64,000 nt of DNA, from contig JBFMHF010000020.1 in NCBI GenBank assembly GCA_040752975.1, positions 1 through 64,000 of the forward strand. Direction: 5' to 3'. Origin of the DNA: JADLDB01 sp040752975. GTDB taxonomy: Bacteria; Myxococcota; Myxococcia; Myxococcales; Myxococcaceae. The position numbers were made by a program, and so were the translations under genes. The notes beneath the pieces are model-generated. The model was not told where the DNA came from and searched no databases. It saw only the letters and a list, made by a program, of their open reading frames with translations. Positions 17,189-26,167 of this stretch are shown piece after piece. How positions within the stretch are numbered: the stretch's first letter is position 1; the number at the start of each line of letters is the position of its first letter.

Positions 17189-18283
17189 TCAGGGCACTAC
17201 GACTTCGCCGCACACGCCGTTCAAGTTGCCGCACGCGCGCGCGGTGCCCGGCCCGTAGACCCAGAGGAGGAACTGGTTGTCGGGGTGGTTGTCGCAATTG
17301 CCGGGGCCGTTGGGGCCGCAGAGCTGTCCGTTGAAGGTCCACGTGGGGCCGACGCGCCCGGTGTCCGTCGCGCGGCCGACGATGGCTTCGTTGCACGGCA
17401 TGACGTCGGGGTGGCCTTCGGGGCGCGGCGGGCAGCAGTTGCGTCCGTCGTAGAAGCCCACCATCAGGCAGTACTCGCGGTTGCACACCTTCGGCGTCGA
17501 GTCCAACGTGATGCGGGTGGGCCCGTGGTTGTGGATGACGGCCTTCATCTCGTCGAGGCCGTGCGGCGCCGGGTCGAGGCACATGCCGGTGGCGACGGGT
17601 TCCCGCACGGTGATGGGCACGGTGAGGCGATCGCCGAACCAGCACACCCCCTCGCGCACCATCTGCCAGTCGGAAACGTACGGGCCCGGCGTGGACGGCG
17701 CCGTCAGCGGGAAGCGGAAGGTGTGCGTGCGCGGCGGGGTGCGGCCTCCTTCCACCGTCACGCCGCCGCCCAGCTCGAAGCGGGCGTTGGACACGAAGGG
17801 GTCGTCGTTGTCGGGGCTGCCGAGGCGCACCGCTTGCGCCTCGCTCCAGGCGCTGCTGCCGGTGTTGGCCACCGTCACCGTGGCGTACCGCATGGTGTTG
17901 ATGTCCATGCGCGCGGGGAACTGGAAGTCGACGATCTCCCCCAGGTCCGAGGGGCACGCCGGGTTGATGACGCCGCGGTTGGAGATGGCGCCCACCGAAG
18001 CGTCGGGCGTGCCCGCGTCGACAGGAAGGCCGGCGTCGAGTGTCGTGCTGCCCGCGTCGGGAGCGCCCGCGTCGAAGCCGCCTCCGTCGGCTGCGCCGGA
18101 GTCAGGCCCCGCGCCGCCCGCGTCGATTGGCGCCGACGCATCTGGAAGCTCGTGGGCGTTGCCGGACGCGACGCCGCAGGCCGAGACGAGAAGGGCGAGG
18201 CTGCCGAAGAGGAAGCAGGCGCGGACCACGCACGACGGCGCGGGCGTGGACTGGACGGGGCGGGTGGCGCGCTGGGTGCACAT
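17189..18283 (-). CDS. lipoprotein with Nbr1 FW (Ig-like) domain
   Basis: 364 residues from the chosen ATG. A hydrophobic stretch ends in lipobox LVSAC, followed by a long Asp/Gly/Ala-rich linker. A domain with TVANTGSSAWSEAQAVRLGS, then FPLTAPSTPGPYVSDWQM and WFGDRLTVPITV matches the Nbr1 FW-type Ig fold, known in bacterial secreted and lipoproteins. The C-terminal part is Cys-rich (CNREYCLM, NCCPPRPEG, CGPNGPGNCDN), perhaps disulfide-bonded. A GTG start nearer the signal peptide is possible. Confidence 0.75.
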   Translation of the reverse strand: MCTQRATRPVQSTPAPSCVVRACFLFGSLALLVSACGVASGNAHELPDASAPIDAGGAGPDSGAADGGGFDAGAPDAGSTTLDAGLPVDAGTPDASVGAISNRGVINPACPSDLGEIVDFQFPARMDINTMRYATVTVANTGSSAWSEAQAVRLGSPDNDDPFVSNARFELGGGVTVEGGRTPPRTHTFRFPLTAPSTPGPYVSDWQMVREGVCWFGDRLTVPITVREPVATGMCLDPAPHGLDEMKAVIHNHGPTRITLDSTPKVCNREYCLMVGFYDGRNCCPPRPEGHPDVMPCNEAIVGRATDTGRVGPTWTFNGQLCGPNGPGNCDNHPDNQFLLWVYGPGTARACGNLNGVCGEVVVP

Positions 18284-18413
18284 GCCCGGGAGACGAAGCA
18301 ACCGGCGCTCCACGCGCAACGCGGCGGACGGACGAGCCAAGCGTGCGCAGGCTGGCGTGAGAGGTTGGCCTCCTGGCGCTCCGGTGTTGCTCCGCAAACG
18401 ACAGCGCCGTGTA

Positions 18414-19496
18414 TCAGGAGTTTCCGGCGGGGACGGGGACGGGCGCGGGCGCGCCCACCGCACGCCACCAGGGCTCGACGGACTCCACGTGCGCCGGCTC
18501 GACGGGCTGCCCGAGGCGAGGCATCACCAGGCGCGCGCGGTGCGTGTGCGCGAGCTCGAGCAAGGACTCGGCCGGCTCGTCCCAGGCGTGGAGCGCGAGG
18601 TTGAAGGTGCCCCAGTGCACCGGCAAGAGCGGCCCACCGCCGAGCAAGCGAAGCGCCTCGAGCGCGTTGACCGGGCCGAGGTGAATGTCACCCCACGCCG
18701 GGTGCCACGCGCCCACCTCCAGCAGCGTGAGGTCGAAGGGGCCGAGCCGCGCGCGGATCTCCGCGTACTCCTCGGTGAGGCCGGTGTCGCCGCTGAAGAA
18801 GAGGCGGTGGCGGTCGGTGGTGACGACGAAAGAGGACCACAGCGTCTTGTTCCGGTCCCCCATGCCGCGCCCGGAGAAGTGCTGCGCCGGGGCCGCGGTC
18901 AGGCGCAGGAGCCCGCCGCGCAGGTCGACGTGTTCCCACCAGTCCAGCTCGGTGATGCGCTGTGGCGGCACGCCCCAGGCCTCGAGGTGCGCCCCCACGC
19001 CGAGGGACGTGATGAACGGCACCTCGCGTTTCGCCAGCGCCAGCACCGTGGGCAGGTCGAGGTGATCGTAGTGGTCATGCGAGATGACGACCGCGTCCAG
19101 CTCGGGCAGCGCTGAGAGCGGCACCGGCACCGGCTGGAAGCGCTTCGGGCCCGCGAGCGACCACGGCGACGCGCGGTCCCCCCACACTGGATCCGTCAGC
19201 ACACGAAAGCCGTCCACTTCCAGCAGCACCGTGGAGTGTCCCAGCCAGGTGGCGCGCAGGCCCGACTCGACGCGCCTGGCCCAGCCGTCGAGCGGGCTCA
19301 CCGACGGGAGCGGCGCTGGCGGCGTGCGGCGGGCCTTGCCCAGCAGGTACTCGCTCATCACCGGCAGCGCGGTGCCGGGCTTGAGGCCGGGCGCGACGGA
19401 CGCGGTGTTGCGGAAGGCGCCGTCGAGAAATCGCGGCGAGGCGCGCACGCGCTCGAGGCGGGCTCCAGTGACTGCGGCGCCGAAGGCAGAGGGCAT
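18414..19496 (-). CDS. metallo-beta-lactamase-fold hydrolase, NAPE-PLD/UlaG-like
   Basis: 360 residues. Metal-binding motif SHDHYDHLD, downstream His in APAQHFSGRG, FSGDTG with bridging Asp, and a late His in PVHWGTF: the arrangement of the NAPE-phospholipase D/UlaG branch. GHSTVLLEVDG opens the domain. No signal peptide is seen. Enzymes of this branch cleave phosphodiesters or lactones; the substrate here is unknown. I use the ATG before PSAFGAAV; an in-frame ATG 13 codons upstream is the alternative. Confidence 0.87.
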   Translation of the reverse strand: MPSAFGAAVTGARLERVRASPRFLDGAFRNTASVAPGLKPGTALPVMSEYLLGKARRTPPAPLPSVSPLDGWARRVESGLRATWLGHSTVLLEVDGFRVLTDPVWGDRASPWSLAGPKRFQPVPVPLSALPELDAVVISHDHYDHLDLPTVLALAKREVPFITSLGVGAHLEAWGVPPQRITELDWWEHVDLRGGLLRLTAAPAQHFSGRGMGDRNKTLWSSFVVTTDRHRLFFSGDTGLTEEYAEIRARLGPFDLTLLEVGAWHPAWGDIHLGPVNALEALRLLGGGPLLPVHWGTFNLALHAWDEPAESLLELAHTHRARLVMPRLGQPVEPAHVESVEPWWRAVGAPAPVPVPAGNS

Positions 19497-19578
19497 GAGT
19501 GTCGACAGGTAATCGCCGCTCCCGCGCGCGCGCAACCCGCTGGCCGACGGGGCGCTTTCGGGCTTTCCTTGACGTCAC

Positions 19579-21036
19579 ATGAAGCCGGGCTCACGCGTGC
19601 ACGAGTACGAGGTGTGGGGCCGCATCGGGGGCGGTGGGATGAGCGACGTGTACCTCGCGCGCCACCTGCACCTGTCGATGCCGGTCATCGTCAAGACGCT
19701 CAAGCCCACGGTGGACGCGAGCCCCGCCGAGCGCGCCGAGCGCATGCGCACCGAGGCGCTCCTCACCGCGCGCATCCGCAGCCCCCGCATCGTCCGCCCG
19801 CTGGACGTGGGCGTCGAGGGAGACACCCCGTACCTCGTGCAGGACTACGTGGACGGCGTGGATCTGGCGGAGTTGGACCAGGCGCGGCGGCGCGGGCTGG
19901 GGCTGGGGCTGCCCCTGTGGTTCGTCGCCGAGGTGGTGGCGGAGGTGGCGCAGGGCCTGGGCGCGGCGCACCGCACGGGCGTGCTGCACCGCGATCTCAA
20001 GCCGTCGAACCTGTTCCTCTCTCCCGAGGAGGGCGTGAAGCTGGGCGACTTCGGCGTAGCGATGGCCCGAAGAGCCGGGGCCGATGAGCGCGTCGAGCTG
20101 GCGGGCACGCTGGAGTACATGGCGCCCGAGACGCTCGCCCGCGGCGAGTTCCACCGCGCGACGGACGTGTACGGGCTGGGCGCCACGGCGTTTCACCTGC
20201 GCTACGGGCGGCCGCCGTACGGCTCGATGCAGGACGTGCTCGATCCCAGGACGCCCCCGTCCTTCCCCGTGCCCGAGACGCCCGAAGAGGCGTACTTCCA
20301 GCAGGCGGTGGGGCAGATGCTGGAGCAGCGCGCGGAGAAGCGGTGGAGTGACATGGCCACCGTGGCCCACGCCTTCCGCCGGCTGACGACGCTGGTGCGC
20401 CGCAAGGTGAAGGCCGCGCAGGAGCCCGACGGCAGCATCATGGTGGACGGTGTGGCGCTGCGCTGCCGGGTGGGCGACATCGCGAAGGCCGAGGCGGACG
20501 GCGTGGTTTCCTCGAGCAACGCCGAGTTCCGCATGGACGTGGGCGTGGGCGCGTCGCTCAAGCAGGTGGGCGGCGACGAGATCGAGCGCGAGGCGCAGGC
20601 CGGCGGGGGCAAGCCCCTGGGCAGCTGCATCAGCACGGGCGCCGGGAAGCTGAAGGTGCGGCGGGTGCTGCACGCGGTGAGCGCGTGGGCCGAGGTGTCC
20701 TGCGTGGCGCGGGCGACGCAGCGTGCCTTCCTCATCGCCGAGGGAGAGGAGCTCAAGACGTTGGCGATCCCGGCCATCGGCACGGGCGCGGCGAAGGTGA
20801 GCCTCGAGGCGTCGGCGGCCAGCATGGCGGCGGCGCTCAAGCTGCACCTGCAACTCGGTGGCTCGCGGCTGCGCGCCCTCGACTTCGTCCTCTACGACGA
20901 GGCCAAGCGGCGGACGTTCGCCGAGGTGCTGGAGTCCGTTTTCCTCGGAGACGTCGTGCGCGACGACGTGGGCCTGGCGGACGACGCGTCGGTTCCCGAC
21001 TCCGCGGCCACCGTGGTGCGGCGCACCTTGAGCTGA
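19579..21036 (+). CDS. Ser/Thr protein kinase fused to a C-terminal macro domain
   Basis: 485 residues, no membrane segment. Kinase domain about 9-270: GGGGMSDVY, Lys39 in VIVK, HRDLKPSN with Asp139, DFG at 157-159, GTLEYMAPE. From about 289 the sequence changes to a macro domain: VALRCRVGDIAKAEADGVVS, SSSNAEFRMDVGVGASLKQV, GGDEIEREA, GKPLGSCISTGAGKL, VLHAV, then IPAIGTGAAKV. Macro domains bind ADP-ribose, its derivatives or O-acetyl-ADP-ribose. The fusion suggests a kinase controlled by, or acting on, ADP-ribose signals. The stop codon lies in a bidirectional terminator. Confidence 0.88.
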   Translation: MKPGSRVHEYEVWGRIGGGGMSDVYLARHLHLSMPVIVKTLKPTVDASPAERAERMRTEALLTARIRSPRIVRPLDVGVEGDTPYLVQDYVDGVDLAELDQARRRGLGLGLPLWFVAEVVAEVAQGLGAAHRTGVLHRDLKPSNLFLSPEEGVKLGDFGVAMARRAGADERVELAGTLEYMAPETLARGEFHRATDVYGLGATAFHLRYGRPPYGSMQDVLDPRTPPSFPVPETPEEAYFQQAVGQMLEQRAEKRWSDMATVAHAFRRLTTLVRRKVKAAQEPDGSIMVDGVALRCRVGDIAKAEADGVVSSSNAEFRMDVGVGASLKQVGGDEIEREAQAGGGKPLGSCISTGAGKLKVRRVLHAVSAWAEVSCVARATQRAFLIAEGEELKTLAIPAIGTGAAKVSLEASAASMAAALKLHLQLGGSRLRALDFVLYDEAKRRTFAEVLESVFLGDVVRDDVGLADDASVPDSAATVVRRTLS

Positions 21037-21068
21037 CGCTCTTTTCGCCTGGCGGCGAAGAGACGTCA
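21034..21068. terminator. bidirectional hairpin between convergent genes
   Basis: TGACG..CTTTTCGCC pairs with GGCGAAGAG..CGTCA around a short loop, with small internal irregularities. It lies exactly between the convergent kinase-macro gene and the oxidoreductase gene. The TGA stop codons of both genes form the ends of the two arms, so the stem probably ends transcription from both sides. Confidence 0.55.
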
Positions 21069-22037
21069 GGGGATCAGCACCACGGAGCCGGTCGTCTCCC
21101 GGCCTTCCAGCGCGCGGTGGGCCTGCGCCGCGTCCTTCAGCGCGAAGGTGCGCGGTGGCTGCACCTTGACGACGCCCGACTCCAGCACGCGGAAGAGGGC
21201 GCGGGCCGACTCCTCCAGCTCTGCGCGCGTCGCGGTGTACGCGTGCAGCGAGGGGCGCGTGACGTACAGCGAGCGCAGGCCGCCCAGCTGCGCGAGCTCG
21301 ATGGGCGGCGGTTTGCCGGACGACTGGCCGAAGGAGACGAGGGTGCCGCGCGACGCGAGGCAGTCGAGGGACTGGAGGAGCGTGTCCTTCCCGACGGAGT
21401 CGTAGACGACCTGCGCGCCGCGGCCGTGGGTGAGCTCCTTCACCCGCGCGACCAGCTGCTCGTCTGCCAGGCACACCACCTCGTCGCAACCCGCGCCCTT
21501 CGCCAGCGCCACCTTCCCGCGGCTCCCCACCACGCCGATGACGCGCGCGCCGAGGTGCTTCGCCCACTGGCACGCGAGGAGGCCCACGCCACCGGCGGCC
21601 GCGTGGAAGACGATGGTGTCGCCCGGGCCGACGCTGCGGCAGCGGCGCAGCAGGTACTCGGCCGTCATGCCCTTGAGCATCACCGCCGCGGCGGTGGTGT
21701 CGGAGATGGCGTCGGGCAGCTTCACGAGGTGAGCCGCGGGAGCGTTGCGCCGCTCGGTGTACGCGCCCGGCAGCCCGGCGTAGGCGACGCGCTGTCCGGG
21801 CTCCAGCGAGGTGACGGCTGCGCCCACGGCGGTGACGACGCCCACGCCCTCCTGCCCGGGGATGAAGGGCAGCGGCTGCGGGTACAGGCCGGTGCGGTGG
21901 TAGACGTCGATGAAGTTGAGGCCGACGGCGCGGTGCTCGAGCTGCACCTCGCCCGGCGCGGGAGGAGGGACGTCGACCTCCTCCCAGCGCAGCACCTCGG
22001 GGCCCCCGACGGCGTGGACGCGAATGGCGTGAGTCAT
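21066..22037 (-). CDS. NADPH:quinone oxidoreductase (zinc-independent MDR family)
   Basis: 323 residues. GroES-like N-terminus with VGLNFIDVYHRTGLYP and the quinone reductase signature IPGQEGVGVV. The Rossmann domain carries AAAGGVGLLACQWAK. No zinc-binding Cys cluster is present, as expected for Qor-type enzymes, which reduce quinones with NADPH. Ends STGSVVLIP like close homologues. It stands alone, convergent with the kinase-macro gene. Confidence 0.92.
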   Translation of the reverse strand: MTHAIRVHAVGGPEVLRWEEVDVPPPAPGEVQLEHRAVGLNFIDVYHRTGLYPQPLPFIPGQEGVGVVTAVGAAVTSLEPGQRVAYAGLPGAYTERRNAPAAHLVKLPDAISDTTAAAVMLKGMTAEYLLRRCRSVGPGDTIVFHAAAGGVGLLACQWAKHLGARVIGVVGSRGKVALAKGAGCDEVVCLADEQLVARVKELTHGRGAQVVYDSVGKDTLLQSLDCLASRGTLVSFGQSSGKPPPIELAQLGGLRSLYVTRPSLHAYTATRAELEESARALFRVLESGVVKVQPPRTFALKDAAQAHRALEGRETTGSVVLIP

Positions 22038-22073
22038 CCCGCGCCAGTGTAACGGGCCCCGCCCGCGCCGGCC

Positions 22074-22583
22074 CTACTTGTGCCGGCCCTTCTTGAGGCC
22101 CTGCCCGCGCGCCTCATGCAGCTTCGCCAGCACCAGGGCCAGCTTCGCCTTCTTCTGCGGCGTCAGATCTCTCGAGAGGAAGGTGAAGAGCTCCTTGTCC
22201 ATCGCCGCCATCTGCGCGCGGCCGTCGAGCACCTTCTGGATGTTGACGTCCACCTGCGCGAGCGCGGCGCTGTCGCCGTCGGCTGCCTTCTTCACCTCGC
22301 GCATGGCGGTGAACATGCCTTCGCGGATGGGCCGACGCTTCTCCTCGATGACCTTCACCTTCTCCGACAGCTTGAGCGCCTCGGCCTCGTTCAGCTCGAG
22401 CGCTTCGGCCACGGCCACCACCAGGAACATCCGCGCGCGGCGCTCCCGCTCTTCCAGCTTCTCCTGGAAGGCCTCGGGATCTCCGTCCCACTTCGCCGGC
22501 CCCGTCTTTCCGCCTCCCGGAGGCGCGGCCACCGCGGACATCGACAGCACCGACATCACCAGCATCACGAGCTTCTTCATCAC
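22074..22583 (-). CDS. exported Spy/CpxP-like helical protein
   Basis: 169 residues. Signal peptide MMKKLVMLVMSV...AVAA, then an all-helical charged body (EKLEERERRARMF, KLSEKVKVIEEKRRPIREGM) and a C-terminal LTPQKKAKLALVL, resembling the LTxxQ motif of Spy/CpxP periplasmic chaperones and stress sensors. The start overlaps the anti-sigma stop (ATGA), making it third in a sigma/anti-sigma/periplasmic-protein operon. A role in envelope stress sensing is inferred from this context. Confidence 0.75.
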   Translation of the reverse strand: MMKKLVMLVMSVLSMSAVAAPPGGGKTGPAKWDGDPEAFQEKLEERERRARMFLVVAVAEALELNEAEALKLSEKVKVIEEKRRPIREGMFTAMREVKKAADGDSAALAQVDVNIQKVLDGRAQMAAMDKELFTFLSRDLTPQKKAKLALVLAKLHEARGQGLKKGRHK

Positions 22584-23050
22584 AAGTCTCCCTCTGTCAC
22601 TGAAGGCCAGGACACTTCCCAGGACACCTCGTCGTCGCCGGGGTTAAAGCCGTCGCCGCTGAAGTCAGGCACCACGGGCTCGAGCAGCACCGGCTCGGCC
22701 GCGCCAGCCGTCACTGCCACGGGCTGCACCGACGGCGCCACCTCCACCGGGCGCAGCTTCCACATCACGCCCGTCGCCACCACCGCGCCCAGGCCCGCCG
22801 CCAACGCGAGGCCAGCGAAGCGCGAGAGGCGATCCCTCTTCCTGTCCTGCGCGCGCCACGCCCCCAGGGCCGACGAGGACAGGCCCACCAGCGCCGCGCG
22901 CTCCACCGCCGTCGCCTCCGGCAGGGCCGCGAGGGCCACCACCTCGTACGCCTCCCGGCAGCTCGCACACGTCTCGAGGTGCGCGCGGGCGGGCGCCGAC
23001 AGCGCCGGCGCACCCAGCTCCAACTCGAAGTCCTCACACGCCATCGTCAT
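22580..23050 (-). CDS. membrane anti-sigma factor
   Basis: 156 residues. The N-terminus has the zinc-binding anti-sigma pattern: ACEDFELELG, then HLETCASC (His-x3-Cys-x2-Cys) at about 27-34. One membrane helix (about 80-98) and an outer Pro/Val/Asp-rich tail follow. Coupled to the ECF sigma gene upstream and the Spy-like gene downstream by ATGA overlaps. It should hold the sigma factor inactive at the membrane until a signal arrives. Confidence 0.82.
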   Translation of the reverse strand: MTMACEDFELELGAPALSAPARAHLETCASCREAYEVVALAALPEATAVERAALVGLSSSALGAWRAQDRKRDRLSRFAGLALAAGLGAVVATGVMWKLRPVEVAPSVQPVAVTAGAAEPVLLEPVVPDFSGDGFNPGDDEVSWEVSWPSVTEGDL

Positions 23051-23679
23051 GACTTTCTCGTCTCCTCTTTGAGTCGCTTCACCGCGTGGTGGAAGTGCGT
23101 CTTCGCGTTGCCCTCGGTGATGCCCAGGGCCTGCGCCACCTCCGCGAAGGGCAGCCCTCCGTCGATGCGCAGGGTGAAGACGTCCCGCTGACGCCGCGGC
23201 AGCAAAAGCACCGCCCTTCGCACCGCGGCCTCCTGCTCTGCCCGTTCCAGTGCTTCCTGCGCGCCGCCCTCTGCGCGCCGCCCCTCGGCCGCGTCCACCG
23301 GCACCGTCGTCCAGCGGGACGTGTCGCGCAGGTGGTTCTTCCCCAGGTTGATGGCGATGCGCAGCAGCCACGGCTTGAAGGGCACGTCGCCCTCCTTCGC
23401 CAGCCGCGGCAGGGCCCGGCGCGCCGCCTGGAAGGCCTGGAGGAACGCCCGCTGCACCAGGTCCCTCGTCTCGTCGGGGCTGCTGGCGTAGCGGCGCAGC
23501 ACGCGCAGCAAGAGCTCCTGGTGGCGGCGCACCAACTCGCCGAAGGCCCGCTCGTCGCCGGCCAGGAAAGCGCGGCACAGCGCCCCGTCACCCGGGACGT
23601 CACCCGCGCTGCTGTGCACCAGGCGCAGCCCTGTCGACGAGGCAGCCACGTCACCCGACAGGACACCGACGGCGCCCAA
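23047..23679 (-). CDS. ECF RNA polymerase sigma factor
   Basis: 210 residues. Region 2 spans about 32-105 (AFGELVRRHQELLLRVLRRY, DLVQRAFLQAF) and region 4 about 145-205 (LPRRQRDVFTLR, FAEVAQALGITEGNAKTHFH). The first 28 residues are extra and may be partly untranslated; a later start is possible. It heads the operon with its anti-sigma factor, so autoregulation is likely, though I see no clear ECF-type promoter upstream. Confidence 0.9.
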   Translation of the reverse strand: MGAVGVLSGDVAASSTGLRLVHSSAGDVPGDGALCRAFLAGDERAFGELVRRHQELLLRVLRRYASSPDETRDLVQRAFLQAFQAARRALPRLAKEGDVPFKPWLLRIAINLGKNHLRDTSRWTTVPVDAAEGRRAEGGAQEALERAEQEAAVRRAVLLLPRRQRDVFTLRIDGGLPFAEVAQALGITEGNAKTHFHHAVKRLKEETRKS

Positions 23680-23756
23680 AGGTCAAAGGCCGCAACCACC
23701 CGAAAGGACGCGGCCGGCGCGCTGGATTCGTGGGAAGAAGCGCGCGGGAGGTGCGC

Positions 23757-26105
23757 ATGGCCGTGCAAGAGGTGTCCGCCGAGGCCGCGAGGCCCCGCGT
23801 CGACTCCGCCCATTTCGACTTCGACACCACCGCCTCGGTGCAGCCCTCGCTGGAGGTGGGGGCCGCCGCCGTCCGACTCCAGCCTCGCGCCCGCGCCGCC
23901 CTCGAGGTCGCCGTCGCCACCCGCGCGCCAGGACTCCACGTTTTCGCCTCGGGCAGCCCGCACCTCGGCAAGGTGGAGACGGTGTGGGCGGTGCTGTCCC
24001 AGGCGGCGCGAGGCCTCCCCCGCGCCGATGACTGGGCGTACGTCTTCGACGAAGACGCGCCGGATCGCCCCGTGCCGCTGCGGCTGCCCGCGGGAGAGGC
24101 CCCGCGCTTCGCCAAGGCCGTGGGTGACGCCGTCGACGTCATGAAGCGCGAGGCGCCCCGCGTCGCGCGCAGCGGCCGCTTCCGCAAGCGCCACCTCGAC
24201 CTCGGGCAGCAGGCCAGGCAGGAAGAAGAGCGCCTCCTCGCCGCGCTCAAGGAGAAGCTGCGCGCGCTCTCCTTCGACGTCCGCCGTGAGGAAGGCCAGC
24301 TCGAGGCGACGCCGCTGATCGCCGGGAAGCCCACGCGCAGGCCGCTGGAGATGCTCCCACCGAAGCAGCGCCGGGCCATCGAGGCCCACCTCCCCCGCGT
24401 GTCAGATCTCGTGGAGGAGACCAACCGGAGCTTCGCCCAGGCCGCCGCCAGCTTCGACGCCAGACACGCCGAGCTCGATCGCCAGGCCGCCGAGGAGGTC
24501 GCGACCCGCGCGCTGGAAGCGGTGCGCCGCGACTTCGCCCACTCCCCCGAGGCGCAGGTCCACCTGCAGCGCCTCGGCGCGGCGCTGGTGAAGCACCACG
24601 CGCTCTTCCTCCGCCCACCCGCGGAGGCGGGGCCACAGCAGCCGAAGAGCGACCCATTTCTCCGCTTTCAAGTCCATGTCCTGGTGACGCACGACGGCGA
24701 GGCGGGCGCGCCGGTGGTGCGGGAGAGCAACCCGTCCTTGTCCGCGCTCTTCGGCGCCATCTCGAAGGACGTGGAGTTCGGCGTCCTCACCACCGACTTC
24801 ACCCACCTGCACGCGGGCGCCCTCCACCGCGCCAACGGCGGCTTCCTCGTCATCCCCGCGCGGGCGCTGGTCGCCCAGGACGAGGTGTGGGCGGCGCTCA
24901 AGCGGTGCCTCGCCACCCGGCAGGTGACGCTGGAGGCCGAAGACGAGGCCGCCCCGTCGGCGCTGGCGATGCGCCCGGCGCCGGTGCCGCTGTCCTGCAC
25001 CGTCGTCCTCACCGGCGAAGAGGCCGTCTTCGAGGCGCTCTACGATCAAGATCCCGAGTTCCGCGAGCTCTTCGGCCTGCGCGCGGACTTCGACGACTCC
25101 GCCCCGCTGGACGCCGCGTCGGTGAAGGACGCGACGCTGGTGCTGGCCGCCCTCGCTCGGCGGGAAGGCGCCCGGCCCGTCGATGCGTCGGGTGTGGCGC
25201 GCCTGCTGGAAGCTGCGCTGCGCCTCGCGGGAGATCAACGGCGCCTCTCGCTGGAGTGGGATCGCGTGCGCAACCTGCTGGTGGAGGCGAACCACGAGGC
25301 GATGAAGGACGCGTCGGAGCGCGTGCGCGCGGTGCACGTGCGCCGCGCCGAAGAGGCCTTCGCCTGGCGCAGCGGGCTCTTGAGCGAGCACCTGGCGGAG
25401 GACATCAAGCGCGGGGTGCTGCGGGTGCAGGTGGGGGGCGAGGCCGTCGCGCAGGTGAACGCGCTGGCGCTCACCACGCTGGGTGACTCCATCTCCGGGC
25501 GGCCGGTGCGGGTCGCGGCGCGCGTGGGGCCCGGCGCGCGCGGGCTGGTGGACATCGAGCGGCAGGCGCGGCTGGCGGGGCCCGTGCACGAGAAGGCGGT
25601 GCTGCAGCTGCAGGGCTACCTCCTCGGCCGGTTTGCGCGCGAGCGGCCGCTGGCGCTGGAGGCGACGCTCACCTTCGAGCAGTCCTACGGCCCGGTGGAA
25701 GGAGACTCTGCGTCGGTGGCCGAGCTGGCGGCTCTGGTGTCCGCGCTGGCCGACGCTCCGGTGCGGCAGGCGCTGGCCGTCAGCTGCTCGCTGGGACAGG
25801 ACGGCGCGGCGCAGGCGGTGGGCGGCATCACCCAGAAGGTGGAGGCCTTCTTCGACGCGTGCGTGGCGCTGGGGCTGAGCGGGCAGCAGGGTGTCATCCT
25901 CTCCGCGGCCAACGTGCAGCACCTGGTGCTGCGGGACGAGGTGTGCGAGGCCCTCGCGCGCGGGCGCTTCCGCCTCTACGCCATCGAGCACGTGGACGAG
26001 GCGCTCCAGCTCTTGCTCGGCCTCTCGTCTAGGGAAGTGGACGAGCGCGTAGGCCGAAGGCTGGCGGGCTTCGTCGAGGCCATTCGACAGGTGACGGGGC
26101 GGTGA
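23757..26105 (+). CDS. Lon-related protease with degenerate nucleotide-binding loop
   Basis: 782 residues. The order matches the AAA_32/Lon-protease family: N-terminal region with a P-loop position, YVFDEDAPDRPVPLRLPAGE, a coiled middle, FGVLTTDFTHLHAGALHRANGG-like AAA part, then the Lon S16 domain. Catalytic Ser651 (EGDSAS) and Lys694 (GGITQK) are 43 residues apart as in Lon. The P-loop reads SGSPHLGKVET instead of GxxGxGK(T/S), so ATP binding may be lost or changed. It is a cytoplasmic protease of unknown target, divergent from the sigma operon. Confidence 0.88.
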   Translation: MAVQEVSAEAARPRVDSAHFDFDTTASVQPSLEVGAAAVRLQPRARAALEVAVATRAPGLHVFASGSPHLGKVETVWAVLSQAARGLPRADDWAYVFDEDAPDRPVPLRLPAGEAPRFAKAVGDAVDVMKREAPRVARSGRFRKRHLDLGQQARQEEERLLAALKEKLRALSFDVRREEGQLEATPLIAGKPTRRPLEMLPPKQRRAIEAHLPRVSDLVEETNRSFAQAAASFDARHAELDRQAAEEVATRALEAVRRDFAHSPEAQVHLQRLGAALVKHHALFLRPPAEAGPQQPKSDPFLRFQVHVLVTHDGEAGAPVVRESNPSLSALFGAISKDVEFGVLTTDFTHLHAGALHRANGGFLVIPARALVAQDEVWAALKRCLATRQVTLEAEDEAAPSALAMRPAPVPLSCTVVLTGEEAVFEALYDQDPEFRELFGLRADFDDSAPLDAASVKDATLVLAALARREGARPVDASGVARLLEAALRLAGDQRRLSLEWDRVRNLLVEANHEAMKDASERVRAVHVRRAEEAFAWRSGLLSEHLAEDIKRGVLRVQVGGEAVAQVNALALTTLGDSISGRPVRVAARVGPGARGLVDIERQARLAGPVHEKAVLQLQGYLLGRFARERPLALEATLTFEQSYGPVEGDSASVAELAALVSALADAPVRQALAVSCSLGQDGAAQAVGGITQKVEAFFDACVALGLSGQQGVILSAANVQHLVLRDEVCEALARGRFRLYAIEHVDEALQLLLGLSSREVDERVGRRLAGFVEAIRQVTGR

Positions 26106-26167
26106 CGGACTTTTCCGGCCCCGGGCTTTGTCAGCGTGTGGGCGGCGGGGCTAGGGTGCTTCACGTC

